Assembly: GCF_041737375.1 (NCBI RefSeq) | Contig: NZ_JBGSRV010000010.1 | Location: 186,001-250,000 of the forward strand | Origin: Vampirovibrio sp041737375 | GTDB taxonomy: Bacteria > Cyanobacteriota > Vampirovibrionia > Vampirovibrionales > Vampirovibrionaceae | Direction: 5' to 3' | Length of the DNA: 64,000 nucleotides | Shown: in pieces, positions 53,807-61,852 of the stretch | How positions within the stretch are numbered: the stretch's first letter is position 1 | Layout of the letters: the number at the start of each line of letters is the position of its first letter | The notes under the pieces: generated by a model | The model's input: the letters and a program-made list of their open reading frames with translations, nothing else | What the model was told of the DNA's origin: nothing | Databases searched by the model: none | Program-made: the position numbers and the translations under genes

Positions 53807-54232
53807 TTAAGCTTCGCAGGTAACGCCCATGCTGCGGGCAGTACCGCGTACCATTTGCTCGGCAGATTCGGTGGTGTGAGAGTTCATATCGGCCAGCTTG
53901 ATGTTGGCGATTTTGGTCACTTGTTCAGCGCTCAACGTGCCTTTTTTCTCGGTGTTGGGCTTGCCTGATCCTTTGGGGATACCGGCTTCCTGAGTAATCA
54001 AAAACGCGGTAGGGGGCGTTTTCAATACAAATGTGAATGAACGGTCTTCATAAACGGAAATCTCAACCGGAATAATTTGACCGGTTTTGTCAGCAGTTTG
54101 CGCGTTGTACTGCTTAACGAATTCCATAATGTTAACGCCGTGCTGACCGAGCGCTGGACCCACCGGGGGAGATGGGTTGGCTTTGCCTGCGGGCAGTTGC
54201 AGTTTAATTTTACCGGTTACCTTTTTAGCCAC
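53807..54232 (-). CDS. rplK: Ribosomal protein L11
   Basis: 141 residues from the GTG at 54232 (MAKKVTGKIKLQLPAGKANP), the standard L11 length. A GGAGG lies ten bases upstream; a longer frame opens from a TTG inside that ribosome site and is unlikely. Signatures: PPVGPALGQHGVNIMEFVKQ and the C-terminal MVRGTARSMGV. L11 forms the GTPase-associated centre with 23S rRNA. The 137-base gap to nusG holds hairpins (for example AGACTTTTTCAAAGTCT) that could be an L1-binding leader. Confidence 0.97.
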   Translation of the reverse strand: MAKKVTGKIKLQLPAGKANPSPPVGPALGQHGVNIMEFVKQYNAQTADKTGQIIPVEISVYEDRSFTFVLKTPPTAFLITQEAGIPKGSGKPNTEKKGTLSAEQVTKIANIKLADMNSHTTESAEQMVRGTARSMGVTCEA

Positions 54233-54369
54233 TGGAACATATACCTCCAAAGATATTTAGGGAAAGTTGAATATGAATGTAGATCAAAAAAGAATTTTGA
54301 TCCACTGTTTGTGGTTTCGCCGAAGGGCTTATTTACCAAAGACTTTGAAAAAGTCTCAAGCAACCCGAC

Positions 54370-55098
54370 TTAGTGAGATTTTTGAACCTGGTTGAAAGCC
54401 AGTTCCACCGGGGTTTCTCGGCCAAAAATAGAAACGGAGGCTTTCAAGCGTTCTTTTTCCGGGTTGATTTCGGTGACAGTCCCTTCGAAATCAGCAAACG
54501 GACCGCTGACAATCTTGACCACTTCGCCGACCTTGAGATCGATTTCGATTTTGGCCACCGTGGCGCCAGGCCGTTGATCTTTCAGCAAAATGCGCTTGAT
54601 TTCAACGTCTTTAGCGGGAATGGGTTTTTTCTGAGAGCCGACAAACTTGGTAACACCCGGCGTATGCCGAACCACATACCAGGAATCGTCATCCATTAAC
54701 ATTTCTACCAGCACATAGCCTGGGAAAATGCGCTCTTCTTTTTCAGTACGCTTGCCATCTTTAATTTTGGTGACGGACTTTTGAGGCACTTCTACCCGAA
54801 AAATTTTGTCGCCCATGTTCATAGACTCAATTCGGCGTTCCAGGTTTACCTTAACCTTGTTTTCATGCCCCGAATAGGTGTGCACAATGTACCAGCGACG
54901 CTTTGGCGGGCGCTTGGCAGTAGTGGCCGAATCTGCGCTAACGCTGATGGACTTGTCCGAATTTTTCTCAGACAACACCTTCACCCGGTGGTCTACGGAG
55001 CTGGGCTGCGGCTCATCCTCGTCGTCCAGGTCGCTGGCATCAAGCTGGTCGGCTTCCAATGCGTCAGAGGGAATTTGATATTCTTCTAAAAGGTCCAT
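54370..55098 (-). CDS. nusG: Transcription elongation/termination factor NusG
   Basis: 242 residues from the ATG at 55098 with AGGAAAC upstream. The NGN domain starts near residue 69 (RRWYIVHTYSGHENKVKVNL) and the KOW domain near 185 (VGEVVKIVSGPFADFEGTVT). The first 65 residues form a strongly acidic, Ser-rich extension (SDLDDEDEPQPSS) not found in E. coli NusG (181 residues). NusG binds RNA polymerase and supports pausing or termination control. Confidence 0.95.
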   Translation of the reverse strand: MDLLEEYQIPSDALEADQLDASDLDDEDEPQPSSVDHRVKVLSEKNSDKSISVSADSATTAKRPPKRRWYIVHTYSGHENKVKVNLERRIESMNMGDKIFRVEVPQKSVTKIKDGKRTEKEERIFPGYVLVEMLMDDDSWYVVRHTPGVTKFVGSQKKPIPAKDVEIKRILLKDQRPGATVAKIEIDLKVGEVVKIVSGPFADFEGTVTEINPEKERLKASVSIFGRETPVELAFNQVQKSH

Positions 55099-55120
55099 GT
55101 CAGTTTCCTGTAGTTCACTT

Positions 55121-55399
55121 TTAACTGCGATGGGGCGTAATGGCGTTAACAATAAAGTGGAATGTAAAATCCATCACAAACAAGATCAGGGTCATTATAC
55201 TTACAACCGCCAACACCACGATAATTTGCCCGATAATTTGCTGGGTGGTGGGCCAACTGATTTTGGTCCACTCGGTGCGGACGCCCTTGAGATAAGTGGT
55301 CAATTGTTCCATAGGTGAGCCTGTCGCCTGTTGCGGGTGGGACTTTTTCCCGGAGGAGCCGGGCGTTTTTGAGGTGCTGGCCGATTGTAAACTCGTCAT
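55121..55399 (-). CDS. secE: Preprotein translocase subunit SecE
   Basis: 92 residues with one membrane helix (about 58-82, IIVVLAVVSIMTLILFVMDF) preceded by the SecE amphipathic motif YLKGVRTEWTKISWPTTQQI. The N-terminus is Ser/Gly-rich. It clamps SecY in the translocon. nusG follows 22 bases later. GAAGG (CTGAAGGATTTT region) is seen upstream. Confidence 0.95.
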   Translation of the reverse strand: MTSLQSASTSKTPGSSGKKSHPQQATGSPMEQLTTYLKGVRTEWTKISWPTTQQIIGQIIVVLAVVSIMTLILFVMDFTFHFIVNAITPHRS

Positions 55400-55474
55400 C
55401 TGAAGGATTTTAGACTCCTGGATAGACTGATGGGCCCGCTATGGTTGTCCCTCTGAAAGAAAGGAACTAAAAAT

Positions 55475-55547
55475 CGCGCCCTGGAGGACTCGAACCCCCG
55501 ACATTCGGTTTTGGAGACCGACGTTCTACCAACTGAACTAAGGACGC
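55475..55547 (-). tRNA. trnW: tRNA-Trp (anticodon CCA)
   Basis: 73 nucleotides on the minus strand fold as a cloverleaf. Acceptor stem GCGTCCT pairs with AGGGCGC (one T-G), the D arm is AGTTCAGTTGGTAGAACGT, the anticodon loop CTCCAAA with CCA at 55512-55514, and the T arm GGGGGTTCGAGTCCTCC. G73 is the discriminator expected for Trp. No CCA tail is encoded. It lies between rpmG and secE, the classical place for tRNA-Trp. Confidence 0.97.
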
Positions 55548-55805
55548 ATATCATGGAATAAGGTTGCCTTGACTTGTGGACAAGACCCATCAATGAAACC
55601 AAACGCTAGAGGCATTGTATTTTAAGAACACTCTGAGTCTGATTTCCCTGACGAGACGTGGAACATTGTAGTCTGAAAGTACAAAGAAAAGAAGGCCCTG
55701 CCAAATTTGAAACATGATTGCTAGCCAAATTTACAGGATGCCACTCAATCAAAACAAAAAGTCATTGAATAAAAAGAGGCTCTGCATTGAAATTGGCCTG
55801 AAGTG

Positions 55806-55970
55806 CTAGCGTGTTTCTCTGTGGACAGTGTGACTGGTGCAGCGAGGGCAGTATTTTTTAAGTTCTAACCGCTCATTGACCTGATTCAGCCCTTTTTCTG
55901 TAGAGTAGTTCCTTTCGGAACAGTCTGCACAGGCTAAAATGATTTTCTTTTTTTTCTTTGCGTTGCCCAT
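55806..55970 (-). CDS. rpmG: Ribosomal protein L33
   Basis: Short gene, 54 residues, start ATG at 55970. Sequence MGNAKKKKKIILACADCSER then NYSTEKGLNQVNERLELKKY then CPRCTSHTVHRETR. It has the four cysteines (CxxC...CPRC) of the zinc-binding C+ type L33. The location upstream of tRNA-Trp and secE is the common order. There is no good ribosome site; AAAAGAACC is the nearest purine run. Confidence 0.93.
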   Translation of the reverse strand: MGNAKKKKKIILACADCSERNYSTEKGLNQVNERLELKKYCPRCTSHTVHRETR

Positions 55971-56328
55971 TTTTTAATAACCAATGGTTCTTTTGTGGAT
56001 CGAGATGATAGCCCTAACCCATTCCAATGTCAACGCAAAGAACCCAGGATGCGGGAACTTTTCTTTACTTTTATCTTCTTCCGTATCTAAATCTTAAGTT
56101 ATCTTAAGTTACCTTAAGAACATCAGCAACGAAGCAGATCACAGCCAAGCGATCTCGCTGAGAGCCTCTCAAACCTTTTGCTTTGCTGGATCAGTCGTAA
56201 ACTTTTCTTACAAATGTACTCAACTCGTTGTTTATTAACTTTTCCATATAGTAAACTAACTCTTGTCTACAGAGAGCTTGCCCCAGATTTCCAGAGGGAC
56301 AAGACCTTCCCAGGAGAGTTTTGAGGCA
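55971..56328. other. Intergenic region between divergent rpmG and coaD
   Basis: 358 bases. It contains three tandem 10-base repeats (56091-56120, listed separately) and otherwise no supported gene. The promoters of rpmG (leftward) and coaD (rightward) must lie here. Confidence 0.4.
56091..56120. repeat. Three helically phased 10-base direct repeats
   Basis: Sequence ATCTTAAGTT, ATCTTAAGTT, ACCTTAAGAA end to end. Each carries TTAAG, and the 10-base period puts them on one face of the helix. This looks like binding sites of a transcription factor that binds direct repeats (Pho-box-like sites in Cyanobacteria also contain TTAA, but with an 11-base period). The regulator is unknown; the site could serve rpmG or coaD. 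Confidence 0.55.
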
Positions 56329-56823
56329 GTGACCATCGCGGTTTATCCAGGCAGTTTTGACCCCATTACATTGGGGCACGTGGATATTGTGACACGGGCC
56401 AGCCAAATGTTTGAGCGCGTGATTATGGCCGTGGTTAAAAATCCTCAAAAAAAGCCCAACATAGAAATTCAAGCGCGGGTACTGTTAGTAGAGCAAAGCC
56501 TGCAACACTTACCCAATATACAAGTTGAATCTTTCGAGGGATTGACGGTGGATCTGGCCAAGGCTCACAATGCAAAAATCATTATTCGAGGCCTTCGTGC
56601 CGTTTCAGATTTTGAAAATGAGTTTGCCATGTCTCAAATGAACAAACGACTTTGCCCCAGCGTGGAAACCCTCTTTATGATGGCCGGACTGGAATACCAG
56701 TTTCTGTCTTCCAGTATGACCAATGAAGTGGCTCGGCTGGGCGGCAGCATTGAAGGACTGGTACCGGAGAACGTTCGCGCGTATTATAAGTCTCAGCGTC
56801 CTATTGAAAAGGCGGGCGGCTGA
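56329..56823 (+). CDS. coaD: Phosphopantetheine adenylyltransferase
   Basis: 164 residues from the GTG at 56329 (MTIAVYPGSFDPITLGHVDI), the usual CoaD start and length. A longer frame opens at a TTG 22 codons earlier. GAGG and AGGAG are near the GTG. Seen: PGSFDPITLGHVD with the HxGH nucleotidyltransferase motif, RGLRAVSDFENEF and the ISSSxxR-like FLSSSMTNEVARLGG. It makes dephospho-CoA, the fourth step of CoA synthesis. The next gene overlaps its stop (TGATG). Confidence 0.94.
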   Translation: MTIAVYPGSFDPITLGHVDIVTRASQMFERVIMAVVKNPQKKPNIEIQARVLLVEQSLQHLPNIQVESFEGLTVDLAKAHNAKIIIRGLRAVSDFENEFAMSQMNKRLCPSVETLFMMAGLEYQFLSSSMTNEVARLGGSIEGLVPENVRAYYKSQRPIEKAGG

Positions 56824-57080
56824 TGATTGAGCGCAGCGACGCCATGAAAATCATGGATCAACTTGAAGCTCAGATGATGAAAAAGGGCTGGCCGGTGCCG
56901 TTAACCCCTTTTTATCTGGTGGATCAGGAGAAAGTGGTCATGCTGCTCGATCAACTGCGGGTTTGCCTGCAAGATGAAATGGATGCCCGCTTTATCAAAG
57001 CCTTTTCAAGCGCCAGCGAGGCGGAAGCATTACTTTATCAGAAGAAGCCAAAAAACCAAGGAAAGGAGAGAAGCCATTAA
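56823..57080 (+). CDS. Small protein paired with the next gene (85 aa)
   Basis: Unrecognised family. The start overlaps the coaD stop (TGATG). Its first 50 residues match the start of the next protein: MIER-S..., then W/I-P-[LF]-TPF, then [EQ]EK[VL]V-[PM]-LLD-[QR]-[LI]R. It ends in a basic Lys-rich tail (YQKKPKNQGKERSH). It may be a short form that pairs with the coiled-coil protein downstream. AGGAGA at its end serves the next gene. Confidence 0.6.
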   Translation: MIERSDAMKIMDQLEAQMMKKGWPVPLTPFYLVDQEKVVMLLDQLRVCLQDEMDARFIKAFSSASEAEALLYQKKPKNQGKERSH

Positions 57081-57093
57081 TACTTTTGCCAGA

Positions 57094-57735
57094 ATGATTG
57101 AGCGCATGGAAGACTTCATTCTCACAGGAATGGGGATTCCGTTTACGCCTTTTACCATTGTTAACGGTGAAAAACTGGTGCCTCTCCTGGATCGCATCCG
57201 GGAAAACCTGCCTGCCGAAGTGCAACAGGCCCAGCGGGTCCTTGATCGCCGGGATGAAATTGTGATTGAGGCCCAAGCCAAAGCCAACCAGATTCTTCAG
57301 GATGCCAAAAAGCAATCTGAGTTTATGCTCAGCGAATCTGAATTGCTGCGGGCCGTTCATGAAGAGGCAAACCGCATTCGCCAGCAAATTACCATGGAGC
57401 TGGAAGCCATGCGTAAAAAGGCATTTGAAGAAGCAGAAGCCGCACGGGCTCAGGCTTACGAAGAAGCTGCCTCCGTTCGGGGTGGGGCAGATCAGTATGC
57501 CGAAGCCATTTTGGGCAGCCTGGACAAAAGTCTGGTGGAATTCCAGTCGGTGGTTCGCAATGGACAACGCCACCTCAAAAAAGTTCGCATGGATGCCGCC
57601 CAGCAAATGCCGCCCGCTTTGGCTCCCAATTACGGTGCTTATCGCCAGGAGCCAGCCCATTCGGCCAATGAAACTGCCGCCAGTGGCACCTATGCTCAGG
57701 AATTTTTGAAACAAACCACGCTAAGTAACACCTAA
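57094..57735 (+). CDS. DivIVA/ATP-synthase-b-like coiled-coil protein
   Basis: 213 residues from the ATG at 57094 (MIERMEDFILTGMGIPFTPF). After the N-terminal module shared with the preceding gene, about residues 45-150 form a long charged helix rich in Glu, Ala, Gln and Arg (NRIRQQITMELEAMRKKAFE, EAEAARAQAYEEAASVRGGA), predicted coiled coil. Small DivIVA-like ATPase-b-like proteins sit after coaD in some Firmicutes and relatives, often annotated ATPase. An ATT at 57076, seven bases after GGAG, would be another start. Role unknown; cell division or scaffolding is a guess. Confidence 0.65.
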   Translation: MIERMEDFILTGMGIPFTPFTIVNGEKLVPLLDRIRENLPAEVQQAQRVLDRRDEIVIEAQAKANQILQDAKKQSEFMLSESELLRAVHEEANRIRQQITMELEAMRKKAFEEAEAARAQAYEEAASVRGGADQYAEAILGSLDKSLVEFQSVVRNGQRHLKKVRMDAAQQMPPALAPNYGAYRQEPAHSANETAASGTYAQEFLKQTTLSNT

Positions 57736-57873
57736 CAGGCAAACGGCCTGTCAGGCAATACACTTTTCTTCTTACATCGTTTCTGCGCACTTTGATGAAA
57801 ATCAAAGTGCTTTTTATTGAGAATTAACCCGCAAAAAAGCCGCTAGGGCGAGCCTGCTCTGCTTTCTGGCAGT

Positions 57874-59262
57874 CTAACGAATCAGCACTTCACTGCTCAG
57901 AACCACTTTACGCAGCAAATTTACCAATTGATTGTCATACAGCGTCATGCGGCCTTGCCCAATGACGGGCAGCGCATCCATTGGCTCGTGGGCGTGGGTG
58001 CGGTAAGGGCGATGCGAGGTCAGGGCGTCAAATACATCGGCCAAGGCCAAAATACGGCCACCAATGGAAATTTCAAAACCCTTACGGTTGGCCGGATACC
58101 CTTTTCCATTCATACGCTCGTGATGCTCACTGACCCACAGGGCAATGTTATCAAAGCCAGGCACCGACTTTAAAACCTCTTGGCCTGCCACGGGATGATC
58201 CCGGATGATGGAGCGCTCATCGGCCGTAAGCGGGCCATTTTTCATGAGCAAATGAATGGGCGTTCCCAAATGTCCAATATCAATCAGCATACCCGCCATG
58301 GCCAGCTCACCGCATTGTTCACGATGAATGCCCAGAGATTCGGCCAACGAGGTGGCGAAATCGGCAATTCGACGAGAGCGGCCCCCTTTATACAGCGGCA
58401 TTAACGAATCGGACAAAGCGCCCATAGCCCCTACAATGCTCAGCAAGGTGGAGCCGCCCATCAACATGGTGCGCTCGGGAAGCAGGCTACGAACCATGGT
58501 CTCCACTTCCAGAGAGGCGATCATCCGCAAAAAGTCTTCATTCACCGTAATCATTTCCCGAAACACCTGAACCACGGATTGATCAAAGCGACCTGGGGTT
58601 TTAATTTCCATAAAATTTTCCAGGGCCAGCCGACGAGAGGTGAGTCCGGAGACTTCTTTTGTACAGTTTTCCAGAACCCCTTCCACCACATCGGCAAACG
58701 CCAAAATACGGCCCCCAATGGGGATTTGCTCTTCAGTGAGGCCGAAAGGATAGCCCGATCCATCGCAAAGCTCGTGATGGGTAGCAATCACGTCCGCCAC
58801 ATCGTCTGAAAGGTGAACCTTGGCAATAAATTCCCGAGCGGCCAAAGGATGCTGATGGAAAATATTGTACAAATCCCCCGAAAACGGGCGCTCGTGAGGA
58901 GAGCCAATAATGCGGGCGTTCACCAGCTGATGGCTCTGGAACAGTTGTTTTTCAGTCATTCCGGGAGGCAAGTGGGGGTAAATGTCCGATACCATACGGG
59001 CAAGGCCAATATCGTGCAGCAGGGCCGCATAAACAATGGAGGCCACTTCCCGACCGGGCAAAGCCATCAGCTTGGCGATAGAGCCCGCAATGACCGCCAC
59101 CTTCAGTCCCGTCCGCATGGGGCGGCCTTCCAGCAAATCCATGGCCTTAGAAGTTGCCACCATTAAATCATTAATGCTGGGGAGTTTTCCCTGATTATGC
59201 CGCACCCGCTGCGGGGTTTCCGGGCCACGAAAACGCTCGGCCACTTCCGAAAAAACACCCAA
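57874..59262 (-). CDS. Tandem HD-GYP protein
   Basis: 462 residues with two HD-GYP domains, the family of c-di-GMP phosphodiesterases. The first (about 35-215) has LLHDIGLARM and HHELCDGSGYP; the second (about 290-430) has HHERMNGKGYPANR and LALADVFDALTSHRPYR, but its HD pair reads LIDIGHLG, with the His replaced by Ile. The second site may be inactive or structural. No receiver domain precedes them. The gene is alone on the minus strand. Confidence 0.85.
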   Translation of the reverse strand: MGVFSEVAERFRGPETPQRVRHNQGKLPSINDLMVATSKAMDLLEGRPMRTGLKVAVIAGSIAKLMALPGREVASIVYAALLHDIGLARMVSDIYPHLPPGMTEKQLFQSHQLVNARIIGSPHERPFSGDLYNIFHQHPLAAREFIAKVHLSDDVADVIATHHELCDGSGYPFGLTEEQIPIGGRILAFADVVEGVLENCTKEVSGLTSRRLALENFMEIKTPGRFDQSVVQVFREMITVNEDFLRMIASLEVETMVRSLLPERTMLMGGSTLLSIVGAMGALSDSLMPLYKGGRSRRIADFATSLAESLGIHREQCGELAMAGMLIDIGHLGTPIHLLMKNGPLTADERSIIRDHPVAGQEVLKSVPGFDNIALWVSEHHERMNGKGYPANRKGFEISIGGRILALADVFDALTSHRPYRTHAHEPMDALPVIGQGRMTLYDNQLVNLLRKVVLSSEVLIR

Positions 59263-59372
59263 GGCGTATTTCCTTTTCCACGCTGACAGTTCTTTCTATT
59301 CTAGTACATGGAAGGCCCATGCAAAAGCGGCAAGCGCAAATTCATTGAAAAAGCATGCGACTCAGCGCAAAA

Positions 59373-60092
59373 TCAAGCGGATCGCTCAGCCTCTTTTTTA
59401 GCCTTTTTTTCGTCTTCCTTAATCCACTTTTTATACATCTTGTCAATACTCTTCCCCTTGGGATCTTGAACCATTTTTGCAGCCAGCAGCGCCAACCGGA
59501 TACCCCCAATCACCATCATGGTGGTCGGAATGGTTACCGCCATCACTGGCGATCCAATGGCGAAAATGGCACCCACTACAGCACTAATGCCCATATCCCA
59601 CCAAACCTGGTTGCTGCCCAAATATTCCTTGGTAGTATCCCAACCCACCTTCAAGCGAGTACGTTCCGAGAAGGGTGTGTATTTAGAAGCAGGCTGCGGC
59701 GCAGGGCTATTCGCCTCCGCCTGCGGCTTAGCAACGGCCTGCTCTTCAGAAAGAGCGCCGACTTCTCCCACAGAAGCAGGAGCGGCAGGGGCGGTCACAC
59801 CCCCAGTTGCCGGGGGAGACTGGGCATTGGCATCACTGGGCGACTCACCCAAAATCTCCTTAGCCAAGCTTTGATACAGATCAGCATGTAACTTAAATTG
59901 CTCAATTTTTTGTTTCAAAATATCAGTATTTTGCTTTAATAAAGCAGCCAATGGGTCTTGGACGGTAGGCGTTTCGTGGGTTTTAGGGACTTCTAAGGGC
60001 GTTTCGCCTTCACCCACCACAAATTTGGGTTGCGCTGGCTGGGGCGGACGACTGGGTAAAGTGGGATTGGGGCGCTGGGGATTGATGGACAT
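59373..60092 (-). CDS. Hypothetical protein with a Pro-rich N-terminus and a membrane hairpin
   Basis: 239 residues. The ATG at 60092 has AAGGAG upstream. Residues 1-140 are Pro/Ala/Gln-rich with one helical stretch (about 45-85, NTDILKQKIEQFKLHADLYQ). Two membrane helices lie at about 166-185 (MGISAVVGAIFAIGSPVMAV) and 188-207, and a strongly basic end follows (KWIKEDEKKAKKEAERSA). Function unknown. It precedes the HD-GYP gene in the same direction with a 110-base gap. Confidence 0.55.
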   Translation of the reverse strand: MSINPQRPNPTLPSRPPQPAQPKFVVGEGETPLEVPKTHETPTVQDPLAALLKQNTDILKQKIEQFKLHADLYQSLAKEILGESPSDANAQSPPATGGVTAPAAPASVGEVGALSEEQAVAKPQAEANSPAPQPASKYTPFSERTRLKVGWDTTKEYLGSNQVWWDMGISAVVGAIFAIGSPVMAVTIPTTMMVIGGIRLALLAAKMVQDPKGKSIDKMYKKWIKEDEKKAKKEAERSA

Positions 60093-60201
60093 GGCAAGGC
60101 TCCTTATAAAAGAGATCGATCTGGGCAGATTAAAACGAAACCCATCCAAAAGTTGCACATTCAATAATAATTCTCAGGCCACTTCTGATCCTAAACAGAG
60201 C

Positions 60202-60233
60202 AAAGCCGAACATCCAGAGGGACATTCGGCTTT
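60202..60233 (-). terminator. Probable terminator after trxB
   Basis: Stem AAAGCCGAA / TTCGGCTTT with an inner TCC/GGA pairing, 18 bases past the trxB stop on the minus strand. The T run is short. Confidence 0.65.
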
Positions 60234-60250
60234 CCATTAAAATAAAACGC

Positions 60251-61204
60251 TTAGACCGAGGCCACGCTCATTTCCAACGCTTCCAGATACTTTTCAGCGT
60301 CCATGGCAGCCATACAACCCGTACCCGCCGCCGTAATGGCTTGCCGGTAATGGTGATCAATCACATCGCCGCAGGCAAACACGCCTTCTACGTTGGTGCC
60401 TGCCGTTCCGGGCTTCACCTTCATGTATCCATTGGCATGCAAATCCAGCTTGCCCTCAAAAATGGACGTGTTGGGCTGGTGACCAATGGCCACAAACACC
60501 CCCTGGGTAGGGAATGACTTCACTTCATCGGTTTTCAGGTTTTTCAGGGTCACAGAAGTAACCCCGGTTTCTTTGCTGCCTATAATTTCTTCCACGGCCG
60601 TATCCCAAATGAATTCGATTTTGGGGTTGGCAAAGGCCCGTTCCTGCATGATTTTGCTGGCCCGCAAGCTGTCCCGGCGGTGAACCACCACCACTTTGGA
60701 GCAAAAGCGGGTCAGGAAGTTGGCTTCTTCCATGGCCGTATCGCCGCCGCCTACTACCAGTACTTCTTTATTGCGGAAAAAGGCCCCATCGCAAGTAGCG
60801 CAAGAGGAAACCCCATGCCCCAGCAACTTTTGCTCGGATTCCAGGCCAATCCACTTGGCGGAAGCCCCGGTGGCCACAATCAGGGTATCGGCGGTGTAGG
60901 TGCCATCATCGGCCACCACTTTAAAGGGGCGCTTGCTCACATCCACTTCGGTGACGGTGTCGTAAATCACCTGGGTGCCAAAGCGCTCGGCCTGAGCCTG
61001 AAATTTTTCCATCAGCTCCGGGCCCATAATGCCTTCGGGAAAGCCGGGGAAGTTTTCCACATCGGTGGTAATAGTCAGCTGGCCACCGGGTTGCGTTCCT
61101 TGCAAAACCAGCGGGGCCAGATTGGCGCGGGCCGCATAAATAGCAGCGGTCCAACCAGCGGGGCCAGACCCGATAATAACAACCTTATGATGATTCTCAG
61201 CCAT
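60251..61204 (-). CDS. trxB: Thioredoxin-disulfide reductase
   Basis: 317 residues from the ATG at 61204 (GGAG upstream); an earlier in-frame ATG would add 31 unrelated residues. Seen: FAD-binding VIIGSGPAGWTAAIYAARAN, redox cysteines C135/C138 in SSCATCDGAFF, NADPH-binding VGGGDTAMEEANFL and FACGDVIDHHYRQAITAAG. It reduces thioredoxin with NADPH, supplying peroxiredoxin and ribonucleotide reductase. Confidence 0.95.
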   Translation of the reverse strand: MAENHHKVVIIGSGPAGWTAAIYAARANLAPLVLQGTQPGGQLTITTDVENFPGFPEGIMGPELMEKFQAQAERFGTQVIYDTVTEVDVSKRPFKVVADDGTYTADTLIVATGASAKWIGLESEQKLLGHGVSSCATCDGAFFRNKEVLVVGGGDTAMEEANFLTRFCSKVVVVHRRDSLRASKIMQERAFANPKIEFIWDTAVEEIIGSKETGVTSVTLKNLKTDEVKSFPTQGVFVAIGHQPNTSIFEGKLDLHANGYMKVKPGTAGTNVEGVFACGDVIDHHYRQAITAAGTGCMAAMDAEKYLEALEMSVASV

Positions 61205-61562
61205 AATAATAATGCTCCATGGGGGGATAAAAGCTTTCAACAAAGGGATCTTATCACAATGCCCTGGCTTGCCGCTTGCCTGAACCCGCCCCCGCATTCT
61301 TCATCCATTGCGTTGATGAAGTTATCTTAAACTCAGCCAGAGCAAAGCCCGCCTGTCAGGGTGTTCCCCAAAGCCCCTATAAATAGAGGATTTGAGGAGA
61401 TGTAAAGCCTTTGTATATTAAGATGTGTTACCCAAAGCCCACCCATAGGTTTAAACCATTGGATGGATTGGCATTATATCCGTGTAGAGGGCAGTGACCC
61501 ATCTGCAACCAGGAAAGTCAGTTGAGCTAGTGCAGATTATTTTGGCAAACAAGGAGACATCA
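61205..61562. promoter_or_regulatory. Upstream region of trxB and the Flp pilus genes; possible promoter
   Basis: 358 bases between divergent genes. A -35/-10-like pair TTGAGG (61392-61397) and TATATT (61414-61419) with 16 bases between them faces the pilin gene. This is weak evidence. Nothing else is supported. Confidence 0.35.
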
Positions 61563-61745
61563 ATGAAAGCATTCCTGAGCAACAAAAAAGCCCGTAAAGG
61601 CCAAGGCGTTATTGAGTACGCAGGCGCTCTGGTTATTGCAGCAGCCATTGTTGCTGGCGTTCTTTTAATTGGACCACAAGGTATAGAAACGCTGTTTACC
61701 GAAATTTTAACATCGGTAACCGCAACCTTTACCGACGCCTTGTAA
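61563..61745 (+). CDS. flp: Flp/Fap-type pilin
   Basis: 60-residue pilin precursor. The ATG at 61563 has AAGGAG. After a basic leader (MKAFLSNKKARKG) is the type IVb processing site G/QGVIEYAGALVIAAAIVAG, with Glu at +5 and Tyr at +6 of the Flp pattern, and the hydrophobic core. TadV-type peptidase would cleave after the glycine. It begins a Tad pilus locus, with TadE and CpaB following. Confidence 0.88.
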   Translation: MKAFLSNKKARKGQGVIEYAGALVIAAAIVAGVLLIGPQGIETLFTEILTSVTATFTDAL

Positions 61746-61774
61746 ATGTTGGCTTAGTGACAATAAAACTTTAT

Positions 61775-61799
61775 GGAGCAAGGCTTAACGTCTTGCTCC
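61775..61799 (+). terminator. Hairpin between flp and tadE
   Basis: Stem GGAGCAAG / CTTGCTCC with a 9-base loop, 30 bases past the flp stop, with no T run. It may stabilise the abundant pilin mRNA or partly stop transcription, as seen between pilin genes and assembly genes elsewhere. Confidence 0.5.
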
Positions 61800-61852
61800 A
61801 TAGTCACTTATTAGCGTTTAACCCTGGTAAAAGCGCTTGTTGAGGTGTAGTC

